A program made the translations under genes and the position numbers. Source: Epulopiscium sp. Nele67-Bin004 (lineage in GTDB: Bacteria; Bacillota_A; Clostridia; Lachnospirales; Cellulosilyticaceae). Taken from it: DNA of 14,556 nucleotides. Below are positions 1 to 7,078 of this stretch, one piece after another; the first letter of the stretch is position 1, and the number at the start of each line of letters is the position of its first letter. A model generated the notes under the pieces. It searched no databases. It was not told the DNA's origin and was given only the letters and a program-made list of their open reading frames with translations. The stretch lies in assembly GCA_002007315.1 (NCBI GenBank), contig LNZQ01000134.1:1-14556 (forward strand), written 5' to 3'.

Positions 1-156
1 CTTTAAAATAGTTTTTGACACGAAAAAGATGACTAATTGTAATTTCATTTTGATTTTTTCTTTTCCTTTTTTCATTTTATCAGTGGTGGCCGTGATTGCT
101 TAAGTTAACTACCTTGTAACTCCTGTTGATTCTGTCCAAATTAAAAACCCAAAAAC
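1..156. other. Non-coding left edge, origin uncertain
   Basis: No gene is visible. The stretch is AT-rich with a long pyrimidine tract near 50-75. The clpX reading frame that starts at 157 is closed just upstream by in-frame stops (TGA at 127-129 and TAA at 142-144), so the part of clpX that should encode the zinc-binding N-terminus is not here. The sequence could be vertebrate DNA like that at 421-1334, but I could not recognise a specific repeat in it. Confidence 0.4.
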
Positions 157-420
157 ATGAATGTAAAAACTCCAAATAAATCAAAAGCTGGCAACTCCTC
201 TTTGGAGGGGGCAGACTTTACCATGGAGCAGGTGCCCAAACCCGCCGAGATAAAGGCTGCACTGGATGAGTATGTTATAGGTCAGGATAGCGCAAAACGA
301 TATATCTCGGTGGCAGTTTACAACCACTATAAACGCCTAATATATAATGCGGAACATGGGTCGAGTGAGCAGGTCGAGATAGACAAATCAAATATTATTT
401 TGGCAGGACCTACGGGAACT
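157..420 (+). pseudogene. clpX: ClpX fragment (Bacteroidetes-type), broken at both ends
   Basis: The 88 usable residues match the linker and start of the AAA+ domain of ClpX, the unfoldase ATPase that feeds substrates to ClpP. Visible hallmarks are [34 protein letters not shown] and [16 protein letters not shown], which leads straight into the Walker A motif. ClpX is normally about 400-420 residues. The N-terminal Cys4 zinc domain is missing because stops precede the frame, and the protein breaks at GPTGT where GKT should follow, giving GPTGTE and then a stop. The sequence style (EQVPKP, YNHYKRL) is that of Bacteroidales rather than of the clostridial genes further right, and base composition is richer in GC than that block. 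The ATG at 157 may not be a real start, and the true left boundary could lie some codons in. It is best read as a small foreign piece joined at about 420 to vertebrate-like DNA. Confidence 0.85.
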
Positions 421-660
421 GAATGAAAGCCGCCAATTCCATAAAAAACAGCATTTACATGGCCGTCGGATGGTTAGTTTAGGCACCAAAACTATTTGGT
501 TAGGATAAGAAAGTTCAATTAAGTCAGATATTTTACATATGTTTCATGAGATAAGTAGTAACCTGAGTTCAAATAAGCCAACAATGAATTTTGTTTTCAC
601 AGTGGAAACAAACACTGGTCTCTTGGGTAAAGGCTAGCGGTATTTAACCCATCCACCACA
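421..660. repeat. Teleost-type dispersed repeat
   Basis: The stretch contains CCAATTCCATAAAAAACAGC, then an ACATGGCCGT segment, TTAGGCACCAAAACTA and AACACTGGTCTC followed by a CCATCCACCAC tail. From memory this order is that of a family of interspersed repeats seen many times in perciform fish genomes. The exact family name is not known to me. It begins immediately after the clpX break, which places a join at about 418-422. Confidence 0.55.
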
Positions 661-1018
661 TCCTCCTCCATATTTTATATTACATCACCTGACATCTCCT
701 CCTTTGCCTCGCCATGATAATTACAGCCACTAGACATTGCTGCCCATTGAGAAAGATAAAAATGTACACTTAAAATGGATGCTTTGGCTGTGATTAATTA
801 TATCAGTGTTGTAATTTTTGATTAATTTATTTATTGCTGCCGGTTTGCTTACACTTGTATGGCTAGCTTTATAAACTGAGAGATCATGTCGCTCACATTT
901 CTGACTTGGAAATACATGACATGAATGGGTTTTTTCCCCACTGCTCAGAATTGTGGCATAAACAATATAAATTAGACATATAGTTATTATGTTCATTTGT
1001 ATTAAGCAAATTTTAAAC

Positions 1019-1165
1019 CAAGGTGGTAACCATGTTCATCATTATACCTGCTAAATGTCAGCATGCTAGCAATGCTATTGTCATAGTTAGGATTTTTCTC
1101 AAAGCACAGCCGTGCCTAAATACAGTCTCACAGAGCTGCTAGCATAGCTGTAAACTCCAACTCCT
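1019..1165. repeat. Teleost-type dispersed repeat (GCTAGC-rich)
   Basis: The segment reads CATTATACCTGCTAAATGTC, then CAGCATGCTAGCAATGC, then CTCAAAGCACAGCCGTGCC, then CTCACAGAGCTGCTAGCAT. This series of blocks in this order is a very common interspersed repeat in teleost genomes. Its presence is the strongest single sign that the flank is fish DNA and not bacterial. The identification is from memory, without a database search. Confidence 0.65.
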
Positions 1166-1323
1166 AAATTTTAAGCCAAAGCTGTGCTTTAAAGGACTAT
1201 ACCGGTGTTAGATGTCATTGTCCTTTGTCAACATTGGCCACATAGGTTACATAAACCCCGCCCATTTTTTCCCAAAATAGCTTTAACTATGAGATGTGAT
1301 ACTTGTTTACATTTTGTCCATAT

Positions 1324-2250
1324 TCAATAAGTTTCAGCAGGAATGGCAGTATTTAATACTTCTTTTCTATCATCTGGGTGAATTCTTGTATACACCACAT
1401 CACGTATAAACCTATCATACGGCACTCCCACTACATCAGGTTGAAATTTGCCACAAAATAAATAACTCGTTATTATTCCAGTTGTTACGTTTACTTCTAT
1501 TTCCATAGTATGATCTGCTTTGTATGTTAGTATATCTTTATACATTTCTTCTAATTCTTTAGTTTTCAATCTTACTTTGCGATCTTTAACTATTTCAATT
1601 CCAACCATCGTAAATAAGGCAAGATAAAAAATAACTAAGTTTGCGACACCTGATATCAACATAGCTTTTGTTGCAGACTGGCTATATATATCTTTATAAA
1701 ATGCAATACATGTAACAAACAGTTGAATTATTTGTAACACTTGCAAAATAAATAATGCAATCAACCTTTTTGGGCAAATTCTAAGTATATCCCAATGTTT
1801 TTTTTTGCCTACTTTTAAAACTGTTAATACGCACAAACAAATTATCAGACACACTACAAGTCTAATTGATATAAGAAACTCTATGCCAACCTCCGCTTTA
1901 ACAAAATCAAACCTCATATACGTGGCATACATATAGCTTACTAAAAATGAGCCCGCCATTAAATGAATTGTTGGCATAAGCGCAAACGCCATTTTTTGCA
2001 ATATTGTCGCATCAAAAATTATAGCTACTTCCACTACATATAAAATTAACAGCATTACAAATGGCATATATCCGGATAAAGAAACTGTTTCTAATAAATA
2101 CATATGAAAAATAGTATTTATAGCACAGGCTAATAACTTAGCACTATTTCCGCCCTTTAGACTCATTGATTGTTCCATAACTTTAAATATTATTAGCGTG
2201 TGAACGAAATAAATAGCTATAAATAACGTTTTTAACATTAATAAATTCAC
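1324..2250 (-). CDS. Membrane sensor with PAS domain, truncated before its GGDEF domain (partial)
   Basis: The N-terminal two thirds are about seven hydrophobic helices (residues about 5-25, 38-55, 60-82, 86-110, 125-147, 163-185 and 195-222). A PAS-like segment follows, with a HPDDR motif near residue 292, and the frame then stops. The architecture and motif order match the intact neighbour at 2262-3824, so the lost part is expected to be the rest of the PAS and a GGDEF domain. The last few codons, about 1324-1334, are probably foreign sequence across the junction. The start is a GTG at 2250, chosen because AGGGGAG lies 6 bases upstream, overlapping the TAG stop of the preceding gene (11-bp gap). 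This arrangement implies an operon and translational coupling. The ligand of the membrane domain is unknown. Confidence 0.75.
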   Translation of the reverse strand: MNLLMLKTLFIAIYFVHTLIIFKVMEQSMSLKGGNSAKLLACAINTIFHMYLLETVSLSGYMPFVMLLILYVVEVAIIFDATILQKMAFALMPTIHLMAGSFLVSYMYATYMRFDFVKAEVGIEFLISIRLVVCLIICLCVLTVLKVGKKKHWDILRICPKRLIALFILQVLQIIQLFVTCIAFYKDIYSQSATKAMLISGVANLVIFYLALFTMVGIEIVKDRKVRLKTKELEEMYKDILTYKADHTMEIEVNVTTGIITSYLFCGKFQPDVVGVPYDRFIRDVVYTRIHPDDRKEVLNTAIPAETY

Positions 2251-2261
2251 TGTTAGCTCCC

Positions 2262-3824
2262 CTACCTTTCTATTGTAAATGTATTTTTACCTCGTTTTTT
2301 CGATTCATATAACGCTATATCTGCTGTTTGATAAACTTCTTCAAATGACATATATTGTTGAGTTTGTGTAATTCCTATGCTCGCCGAAATTGTAACTTGT
2401 TTAAAACCTTCGTAATAAGTTGCATAAATCATATTACAAATATGTTCTGCCTTTTTAGAGATATTCATATTTTCGTTAACTTTTAAAAAGACTATAAACA
2501 TATCACCTTCAATTCTACCGACAATATCCACTTTTCTAAATATACAATTGATTTTTTCCGCAACTTCTTTAATAACGATATCTCCTTTATTGTGACCAAA
2601 TGCCTCGTTAATTTGTGTAAAATTATCAACACTTATTAAAAGCAATATCCCATTACCACTTTCTTTTAATTCACCACTTATTAAATGTTTTGCGGCGTCT
2701 TTGTTATACAGTCCTGTTAGGGGGTCTATGGTCAGTTGAAATTCAAGTTCTTTTTCTTTCTGGATATTACGAATTGTTACAACCGCTCTTGTATCTGTAT
2801 CATCTTTTTTAACTATAACGCACCCCATATTCCAATGATAGCCATCATCGTCTTTTTGTCTATATTCAAATTCATAACTATCTACACCCGACTGTGCCAA
2901 GTCCATTATATAATGAATTCTAAGATTATTTGTTATCAGTTCCCTATCGTCTGGGTGTGCCTTGTTGTCTACGATATTATCGATAAATTTTCTATAGTAC
3001 GTGCCTATAAGCTCGTTTTGCACTTCCCCTTCTATAACGATATTTAAAATTTGCCCTGTATGACAATCCACTTCTAAAGTACACTCTGTTTTATCTATTA
3101 TCATATATTTATACATATTTTCCAACAATCTTCCTTGAACGCTATATTGATAATCTTCGATTATTTCAAATCCAACAATTAAAAATATTCCTATATAAAA
3201 CATCGCTATAGCACATATACCTTCAAAAACTAATGACATAGATACTACATAAATATGTACATCTGTTTCGTATATTAGTGCACTTACTAATAGTTCCGAA
3301 ATGACTATTAATTCTAATACAACAAACATTTTTAGTCTTTTTATTTTAGTAGCAAAAATTTTCAGGTACTTAATATTAATAATTCTTGATAAAATTGTAA
3401 TAAATATACACAATGTGATACAAACAATAATTACTGCCATTAATAACATATGCATATCATTTATGACATATTTTAAACTTTTATCTAACAATATTCCTGT
3501 AATTCCTGACACAATAAACATTCCTGCTATCAAATGCAACGGTGTCATCAGTCCAAACACTATTTTCACTAATATATTTTCATCATAAAACACTATTACT
3601 TCCCATAAATACAAAAATATTAGAAATACATATGAAATTGCTATAGTTTCAGTAGTGTTTATTTTTATAAGCGAGCTTATTAATGCGTTTAATAACGATA
3701 ATTTAAATATTATATTTTCGTTCTTTCTTTTTGTGCCTAATACCGAGCTTAAATAACTAAAAAATACGAAATTATAACAAAAAAAACCTATCATAAACAT
3801 AATTAATAATAATTCTAGTCGCAT
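2262..3824 (-). CDS. Seven-helix membrane PAS-GGDEF protein with degenerate catalytic site
   Basis: This 520-residue protein has about seven membrane helices (1-225), a PAS-like domain (about 235-355, with HPDDR) and a C-terminal GGDEF fold (about 360-520). The fold is complete: IDPLTGLYNK at 366, a NEAFGHNKGD segment that keeps the guanine-contacting Asn and Asp, SASIGIT and ALYESKKRGKN. The signature itself is EGDMF at 439-443 instead of GGDEF. The first metal-binding Asp of the usual D-x-D is Ser398 (SVDNF). The inhibitory-site motif RxxD is intact as RKVD at 430-433, exactly five residues before the signature. In this family, loss of the metal ligand is expected to abolish or weaken c-di-GMP synthesis, while RxxD can still bind c-di-GMP. 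A receptor role is therefore plausible but inferred. The start is the ATG at 3824, with AGGGGGG 5 bases upstream. It is the first gene of a two-gene operon with a truncated paralogue. Confidence 0.85.
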   Translation of the reverse strand: MRLELLLIMFMIGFFCYNFVFFSYLSSVLGTKRKNENIIFKLSLLNALISSLIKINTTETIAISYVFLIFLYLWEVIVFYDENILVKIVFGLMTPLHLIAGMFIVSGITGILLDKSLKYVINDMHMLLMAVIIVCITLCIFITILSRIINIKYLKIFATKIKRLKMFVVLELIVISELLVSALIYETDVHIYVVSMSLVFEGICAIAMFYIGIFLIVGFEIIEDYQYSVQGRLLENMYKYMIIDKTECTLEVDCHTGQILNIVIEGEVQNELIGTYYRKFIDNIVDNKAHPDDRELITNNLRIHYIMDLAQSGVDSYEFEYRQKDDDGYHWNMGCVIVKKDDTDTRAVVTIRNIQKEKELEFQLTIDPLTGLYNKDAAKHLISGELKESGNGILLLISVDNFTQINEAFGHNKGDIVIKEVAEKINCIFRKVDIVGRIEGDMFIVFLKVNENMNISKKAEHICNMIYATYYEGFKQVTISASIGITQTQQYMSFEEVYQTADIALYESKKRGKNTFTIER

Positions 3825-3907
3825 CTTATCCCCCCTACTTTAATCAAACTTTCCCTATATATAATATGTAAATATTTATGTGTGGTTCATAAAAACTATA
3901 ATACAAC

Positions 3908-3948
3908 AAAAAAAGATTAGAATATTTTTCGTATTCTAATCTTTTTTT
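3908..3948 (-). terminator. Intrinsic terminator after the flavoprotein gene
   Basis: A perfect 17-bp stem (arms 3908-3924 and 3932-3948) encloses a 7-nt loop. Read on the minus strand it is followed by a run of seven T within the arm. The stem begins inside the last codons of the flavoprotein gene (stop TAG at 3936-3938). It separates that transcript from the PAS-GGDEF operon that follows on the same strand. Each arm carries an A or T tract, so weak action on plus-strand transcripts is also possible. Confidence 0.85.
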
Positions 3949-5168
3949 GTTTTCTGTTCTATTGCAGTTGCACAACAATAAGCCATAGAAAATGCAATTT
4001 GTATGTTATAGCCACCCGTATCACCATCTACATCTACAACCTCACCAATAAAATATAAATTATTTGCTTTTTTGCTCTCAAAAGTTAGGGGATTTAGCTC
4101 TTTTGTGGACACGCCCCCTGCTGTCACCATCGCCGTTTTAATATCACCAACATTTTCAACTGTTATTGTAAGCATCGTTAAATGTTTTGCTATAGCTTTT
4201 CTTTGCACTTTGCTTATACGTGCACAAACAGTTGATGACTCAATTTGAAGTGTCGTTAACATATGGTCAACAAAACTTTTTGGCACACAAAATTGTCTTA
4301 AATACGTAACAATTTGCATTTTTCCATTAGCACTTAACTCTGCTTCAAGTTGCTTTTCAAATTCAACATATTGCTTATTTATTACATTAAAAACTAATGT
4401 ATCGCCAGCATCTATCCATCTAGTTGCATCTAAAATCAAAGGACCTGATAACCCTTTATGCGTAAATAATAAAGTTCCACACCTATCTTTAAGCTTTTTA
4501 TTGTTTTTCATTATAGTCATTTGGACGTTTTCTAGTGAAATACCGCTTAATGCTTTGTAACTTTTATCAGTTATAAAAATATTTGTTAGTGCAGGGCGTG
4601 GTTTTATAATTTTATGACCAAATGTTTTTGCCACTTCATAACCCCAACCCGTTGTTCCAAGTTGAGAATAACTGCACCCTCCAGTTGCTATTATTAAATT
4701 TGTACACAAGTATGTTTCTCCATTTTGCGTAATAACTGAAAACATTTCGTCACAATAAGTAATATTTATTATGTTAGTATTGTTTTTAATAGTTGTACCA
4801 TACATTTTATTGACATGAACTAATGCGTCCACTACACTTTGGCTATTTCTACTTTTAGGAAATACTTTACCATTGTCTACAATTTCTTCTTGTACGCCAT
4901 TCTCCCTAAAAAATTGTAATACCTTTTTATTGTCATAAGCCAGCAAAGCACGTTTTACAAACTTAGCATTGTCACCGTATTTGTCTAAAAAATCCTCCAC
5001 TTTTCCCGAGTGCGTAAAGTTACACTGACCACTTCCTGACACAAGAAGTTTTTTTCCCAATTGCTGATTTTTTTCTACTAATAAAGTTTTTATTCCATAT
5101 TTGGCTAATTGTGATGCTGCAAATAGTCCCGAGGGACCACTTCCAACAACAATTGTATTATAATACAT
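3936..5168 (-). CDS. HI0933/YhiN-family NAD(P)/FAD-dependent oxidoreductase
   Basis: The 410 residues span the full length usual for this family of cytoplasmic flavoproteins (about 390-420). The N-terminal Rossmann motif is VVGSGPSGLFAA (about 7-18), followed by a VEKN acidic strand end and the family motif GKKLLVSGSGQCNFTH near 38-53. The central ATGGCSYSQLGTTGWGYE and LLFTHKGLSGPLILDATR motifs and the C-terminal GEVVDVDGDTGGYNIQIAFS motif are also present. The family includes BaiN-type enzymes named in bile-acid studies and the poorly characterised YhiN; the physiological substrate here cannot be told from sequence. The start ATG at 5168 is preceded by TGGAGG at a spacing of about 6. It is a single-gene unit, divergent from the carbonic anhydrase gene and closed by its own terminator. 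Confidence 0.92.
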   Translation of the reverse strand: MYYNTIVVGSGPSGLFAASQLAKYGIKTLLVEKNQQLGKKLLVSGSGQCNFTHSGKVEDFLDKYGDNAKFVKRALLAYDNKKVLQFFRENGVQEEIVDNGKVFPKSRNSQSVVDALVHVNKMYGTTIKNNTNIINITYCDEMFSVITQNGETYLCTNLIIATGGCSYSQLGTTGWGYEVAKTFGHKIIKPRPALTNIFITDKSYKALSGISLENVQMTIMKNNKKLKDRCGTLLFTHKGLSGPLILDATRWIDAGDTLVFNVINKQYVEFEKQLEAELSANGKMQIVTYLRQFCVPKSFVDHMLTTLQIESSTVCARISKVQRKAIAKHLTMLTITVENVGDIKTAMVTAGGVSTKELNPLTFESKKANNLYFIGEVVDVDGDTGGYNIQIAFSMAYCCATAIEQKTKKD

Positions 5169-5195
5169 TTTTATCCTCCAGTTTTAAATTTTATA

Positions 5196-5224
5196 TTGCA
5201 ACGATATACATAATATGATATAAT
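5196..5224 (+). promoter_or_regulatory. Sigma-A-type promoter of the carbonic anhydrase gene
   Basis: TTGCAA (5196-5201) and TATAAT (5219-5224) are separated by exactly 17 bases, and a TG dinucleotide one base before the -10 box makes it an extended -10. The gene begins 41 bases after the -10 box. A second TATAAT at 5234-5239 has no good -35 box. Confidence 0.7.
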
Positions 5225-5265
5225 CCTTCATTGTATAATACTTTTTATTCTAGGGGGAACTTGTA

Positions 5266-6039
5266 ATGAACAAAAGATTAATAATCAGTTTGGCTACTAT
5301 GGCATTTATAGTGCCAAATACTTATGCAAGCGAAAGTTATTGTTGCTGTTGTCAACAAACACACATTGTTGATACACACGATAGTAACGATGACCACGAC
5401 GACCATGGAGATCACTTTGAATATGGTGCTCAAGACACTTGGATATTTACATCTGGTCTTATGCAATCACCTATTAATATTGATGCCGATACTAGTATAG
5501 TTGCTAGTACAATTTATGATATCGTTTTAAATTATGACAATCTTATTTACGCTGTCGAAGATACAGGTCATGCTGTTGAAGCAGTTGTAACAGGTACTGC
5601 AACACTTATGAATCGTGAGTTTAACTTGCTTCAAGCACATTTTCATTCACCAAGCGAACATACAATTAATGGTGAATATTTTGACTTAGAAGCACATTTT
5701 GTACACAGTTCAGATAACGGTAGACTTGCCGTAATTGGTGTATTATTTAACGTTGGTGAGGCAAATCCACAACTTGATGAAATTTTAACACGTCTTGCAA
5801 ATGAAGATCATGACGTTAGCGAGTTTGATATTATGAATCTTCTACCTGACAATTTAAGTTATTATCACTATTTAGGGTCTTTAACAACACCACCTCTAAC
5901 AGAAAATGTTGAGTGGTATGTCCTAGAAAACACACTTGAAATTTCTAGTGAACAACTTGAGGCTATAAATGTTTATTATATCAATAATAACCGTGATATT
6001 CAACAACTTAATGATCGAACAGTAATTTATACACCTTAA
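5266..6039 (+). CDS. Secreted alpha-carbonic anhydrase
   Basis: This zinc enzyme interconverts CO2 and bicarbonate and is predicted to act outside the membrane. Residues 1-21 form a signal peptide (KR, hydrophobic core, cleavage likely after NTYA). The catalytic domain runs from about 55 to 257. The three zinc ligands are visible as His125 and His127 (AHFHS) and His144 (EAHFVH). Glu131 (SEH) and Thr207 (GSLTTPP) form the usual gate-keeper pair, and His102 (TGHA) matches the proton-shuttle His. QSPINI is also present. Between the signal and the domain lie four consecutive cysteines (26-29) and a tail rich in His and Asp (33-50), unusual for the family and possibly metal-binding. No lipobox precedes the cysteines. 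The start ATG follows an AGGGGG-type ribosome site. It is monocistronic: a promoter lies at 5196 and a terminator at 6045. Confidence 0.93.
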   Translation: MNKRLIISLATMAFIVPNTYASESYCCCCQQTHIVDTHDSNDDHDDHGDHFEYGAQDTWIFTSGLMQSPINIDADTSIVASTIYDIVLNYDNLIYAVEDTGHAVEAVVTGTATLMNREFNLLQAHFHSPSEHTINGEYFDLEAHFVHSSDNGRLAVIGVLFNVGEANPQLDEILTRLANEDHDVSEFDIMNLLPDNLSYYHYLGSLTTPPLTENVEWYVLENTLEISSEQLEAINVYYINNNRDIQQLNDRTVIYTP

Positions 6040-6044
6040 TTTTT

Positions 6045-6074
6045 ATGCCCTAGGCTAACAGCTTAGGGTATTTT
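6045..6074 (+). terminator. Intrinsic terminator after carbonic anhydrase
   Basis: ATGCCCTAGGC and GCTTAGGGTAT pair around a 5-nt TAACA loop, with two G-T wobbles in an 11-bp stem. TTTT follows at 6071-6074. It lies 6 bases after the stop codon. Confidence 0.75.
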
Positions 6075-6148
6075 CATTGTTGCCAATTTTAGTTTTTTTC
6101 ATACAAATATGTAACATTTGCATATAATTAATTATTGGAGGTGCTGTT

Positions 6149-7012
6149 ATGTCTTATGTAACTTATTTGAATTTAACAAATATTCCGTTAGTTGTTTTGC
6201 TAGACGAAAAAGTGCTGATAAAAGAATTACAACCTTACCAATTTATTTCGTATAAAAAAATTCCTGATAGTTACCATCATATAGAAGTCATTGAAAAAAA
6301 ACCTGAACCTAAACCCGAAAAAGTACCTGTTAAACATGCCGTAAAACATAAATTACAATCTGCTGTGAAATCAGCAATAAAACCTAAAGATGAGCCCCCT
6401 ATCCCCCCCAACAAACCATTTACAGTTACATTATGTTCTAAAAAAATTAATATACGCCCCGATGCAAGTTATTCTTTTATAGTATGTGAAACTTCCAAAG
6501 ATAAATCTAGTTATAAATGTCTATTTAATGAGGAAAAACCTATATCATTTATAGATAAAAGTTGTGCAATTAGAATAGGTAACTTTGTAAATAGCATACA
6601 AACTGTCAATTTTATTGAGAAGCCAAATCCCAAACATGCTAAAAAAGGCGAAAAACCTAAAACTTCAAACGCTGAAGAAATCAAAATATTACCTACCACT
6701 TTAACAGATTATATGATACTTGACCCAACTTTGTTATATTTTATTGAAATATCTCCAACTAATGGCAAAAAACTTAAAATTCAGTTGCCAAAGCTCAAAC
6801 CATATCGAACATATTGCTTTTATATTATATACAATCCACAAAAAAAGAAATATGAACTGCTTGAAAATATAGAACGCACTTCTTACACAAGCAATCATAT
6901 AGAAAAAATAGAAAAACCTCAATCGCCTGATTTACCAGTTATACCGAAAAACATTAAATTACCTAATACAGTATCGCTACCAAAAAAATTTCCTAAACTT
7001 AAAAAGAAATAA
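6149..7012 (+). CDS. DUF4397-like beta-repeat protein with Lys/Pro-rich linkers
   Basis: The 287-residue protein has no signal peptide or membrane helix and is very basic. The N-terminus (MSYVTYLNLTNIPLVVLLDE, then a FISYKKIPDSYHHIEV strand) resembles the opening of DUF4397 domains, whose usual pattern is YVRxxNASP..VDVYxDG followed by xYxxxPAGxYxIxV. A second copy appears to run from about 138 to 245, ending in LKPYRTYCFYIIYNPQ and a KYELLENIE strand. Each copy is split by a Lys/Pro-rich insert (about 50-88 and 157-175), and the C-terminus is a KLPKKFPKLKKK-like basic tail. The role of DUF4397 proteins is not established. The start ATG has GGAGG at a spacing of 7, and a TATAAT at 6123-6128 may be its -10 box. 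The family call is by pattern only, and the protein is clearly divergent. Confidence 0.55.
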   Translation: MSYVTYLNLTNIPLVVLLDEKVLIKELQPYQFISYKKIPDSYHHIEVIEKKPEPKPEKVPVKHAVKHKLQSAVKSAIKPKDEPPIPPNKPFTVTLCSKKINIRPDASYSFIVCETSKDKSSYKCLFNEEKPISFIDKSCAIRIGNFVNSIQTVNFIEKPNPKHAKKGEKPKTSNAEEIKILPTTLTDYMILDPTLLYFIEISPTNGKKLKIQLPKLKPYRTYCFYIIYNPQKKKYELLENIERTSYTSNHIEKIEKPQSPDLPVIPKNIKLPNTVSLPKKFPKLKKK

Positions 7013-7030
7013 CCCTCCAGCTTTGGAGGG
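7013..7030. terminator. GC-rich hairpin between convergent genes
   Basis: CCCTCCA and TGGAGGG form a perfect 7-bp stem around GCTT, directly after the stop codon of the DUF4397-like gene. On the plus strand no strong T-run follows. Read on the minus strand the stem is followed by TTATTTCTTTTT, so it may mainly stop transcripts of the nuclease operon arriving from the right, or act in both directions. Confidence 0.65.
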
Positions 7031-7078
7031 TACAATATTATCTAAATATATATTTTGTTATGAAAAATTTAGGCGTTC

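Larger units (their letters stand above)
421..1334. other. Teleost-like non-coding DNA
   Basis: No bacterial gene is supported in this 0.9-kb stretch. The open frame on the minus strand at 730-996 has no homology I recognise, no ribosome site and unlikely composition. Two parts resemble dispersed repeats widespread in bony-fish genomes (listed separately at 421-660 and 1019-1165). The remainder shows the mixed composition and TG/CA-rich texture of vertebrate intergenic DNA. The right boundary is near 1334, where the truncated GGDEF gene begins to read sensibly. Confidence 0.75.

Noticed and set aside
730..996. Open reading frame on the minus strand in the left flank
   Set aside because: It lies within fish-like sequence, has no ribosome site and no recognisable motif.
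5326..5354. Lipoprotein anchor at the first cysteine of the carbonic anhydrase
   Set aside because: The residues before Cys26 (ASESY) do not form a lipobox, and a signal peptidase I site after NTYA fits better.
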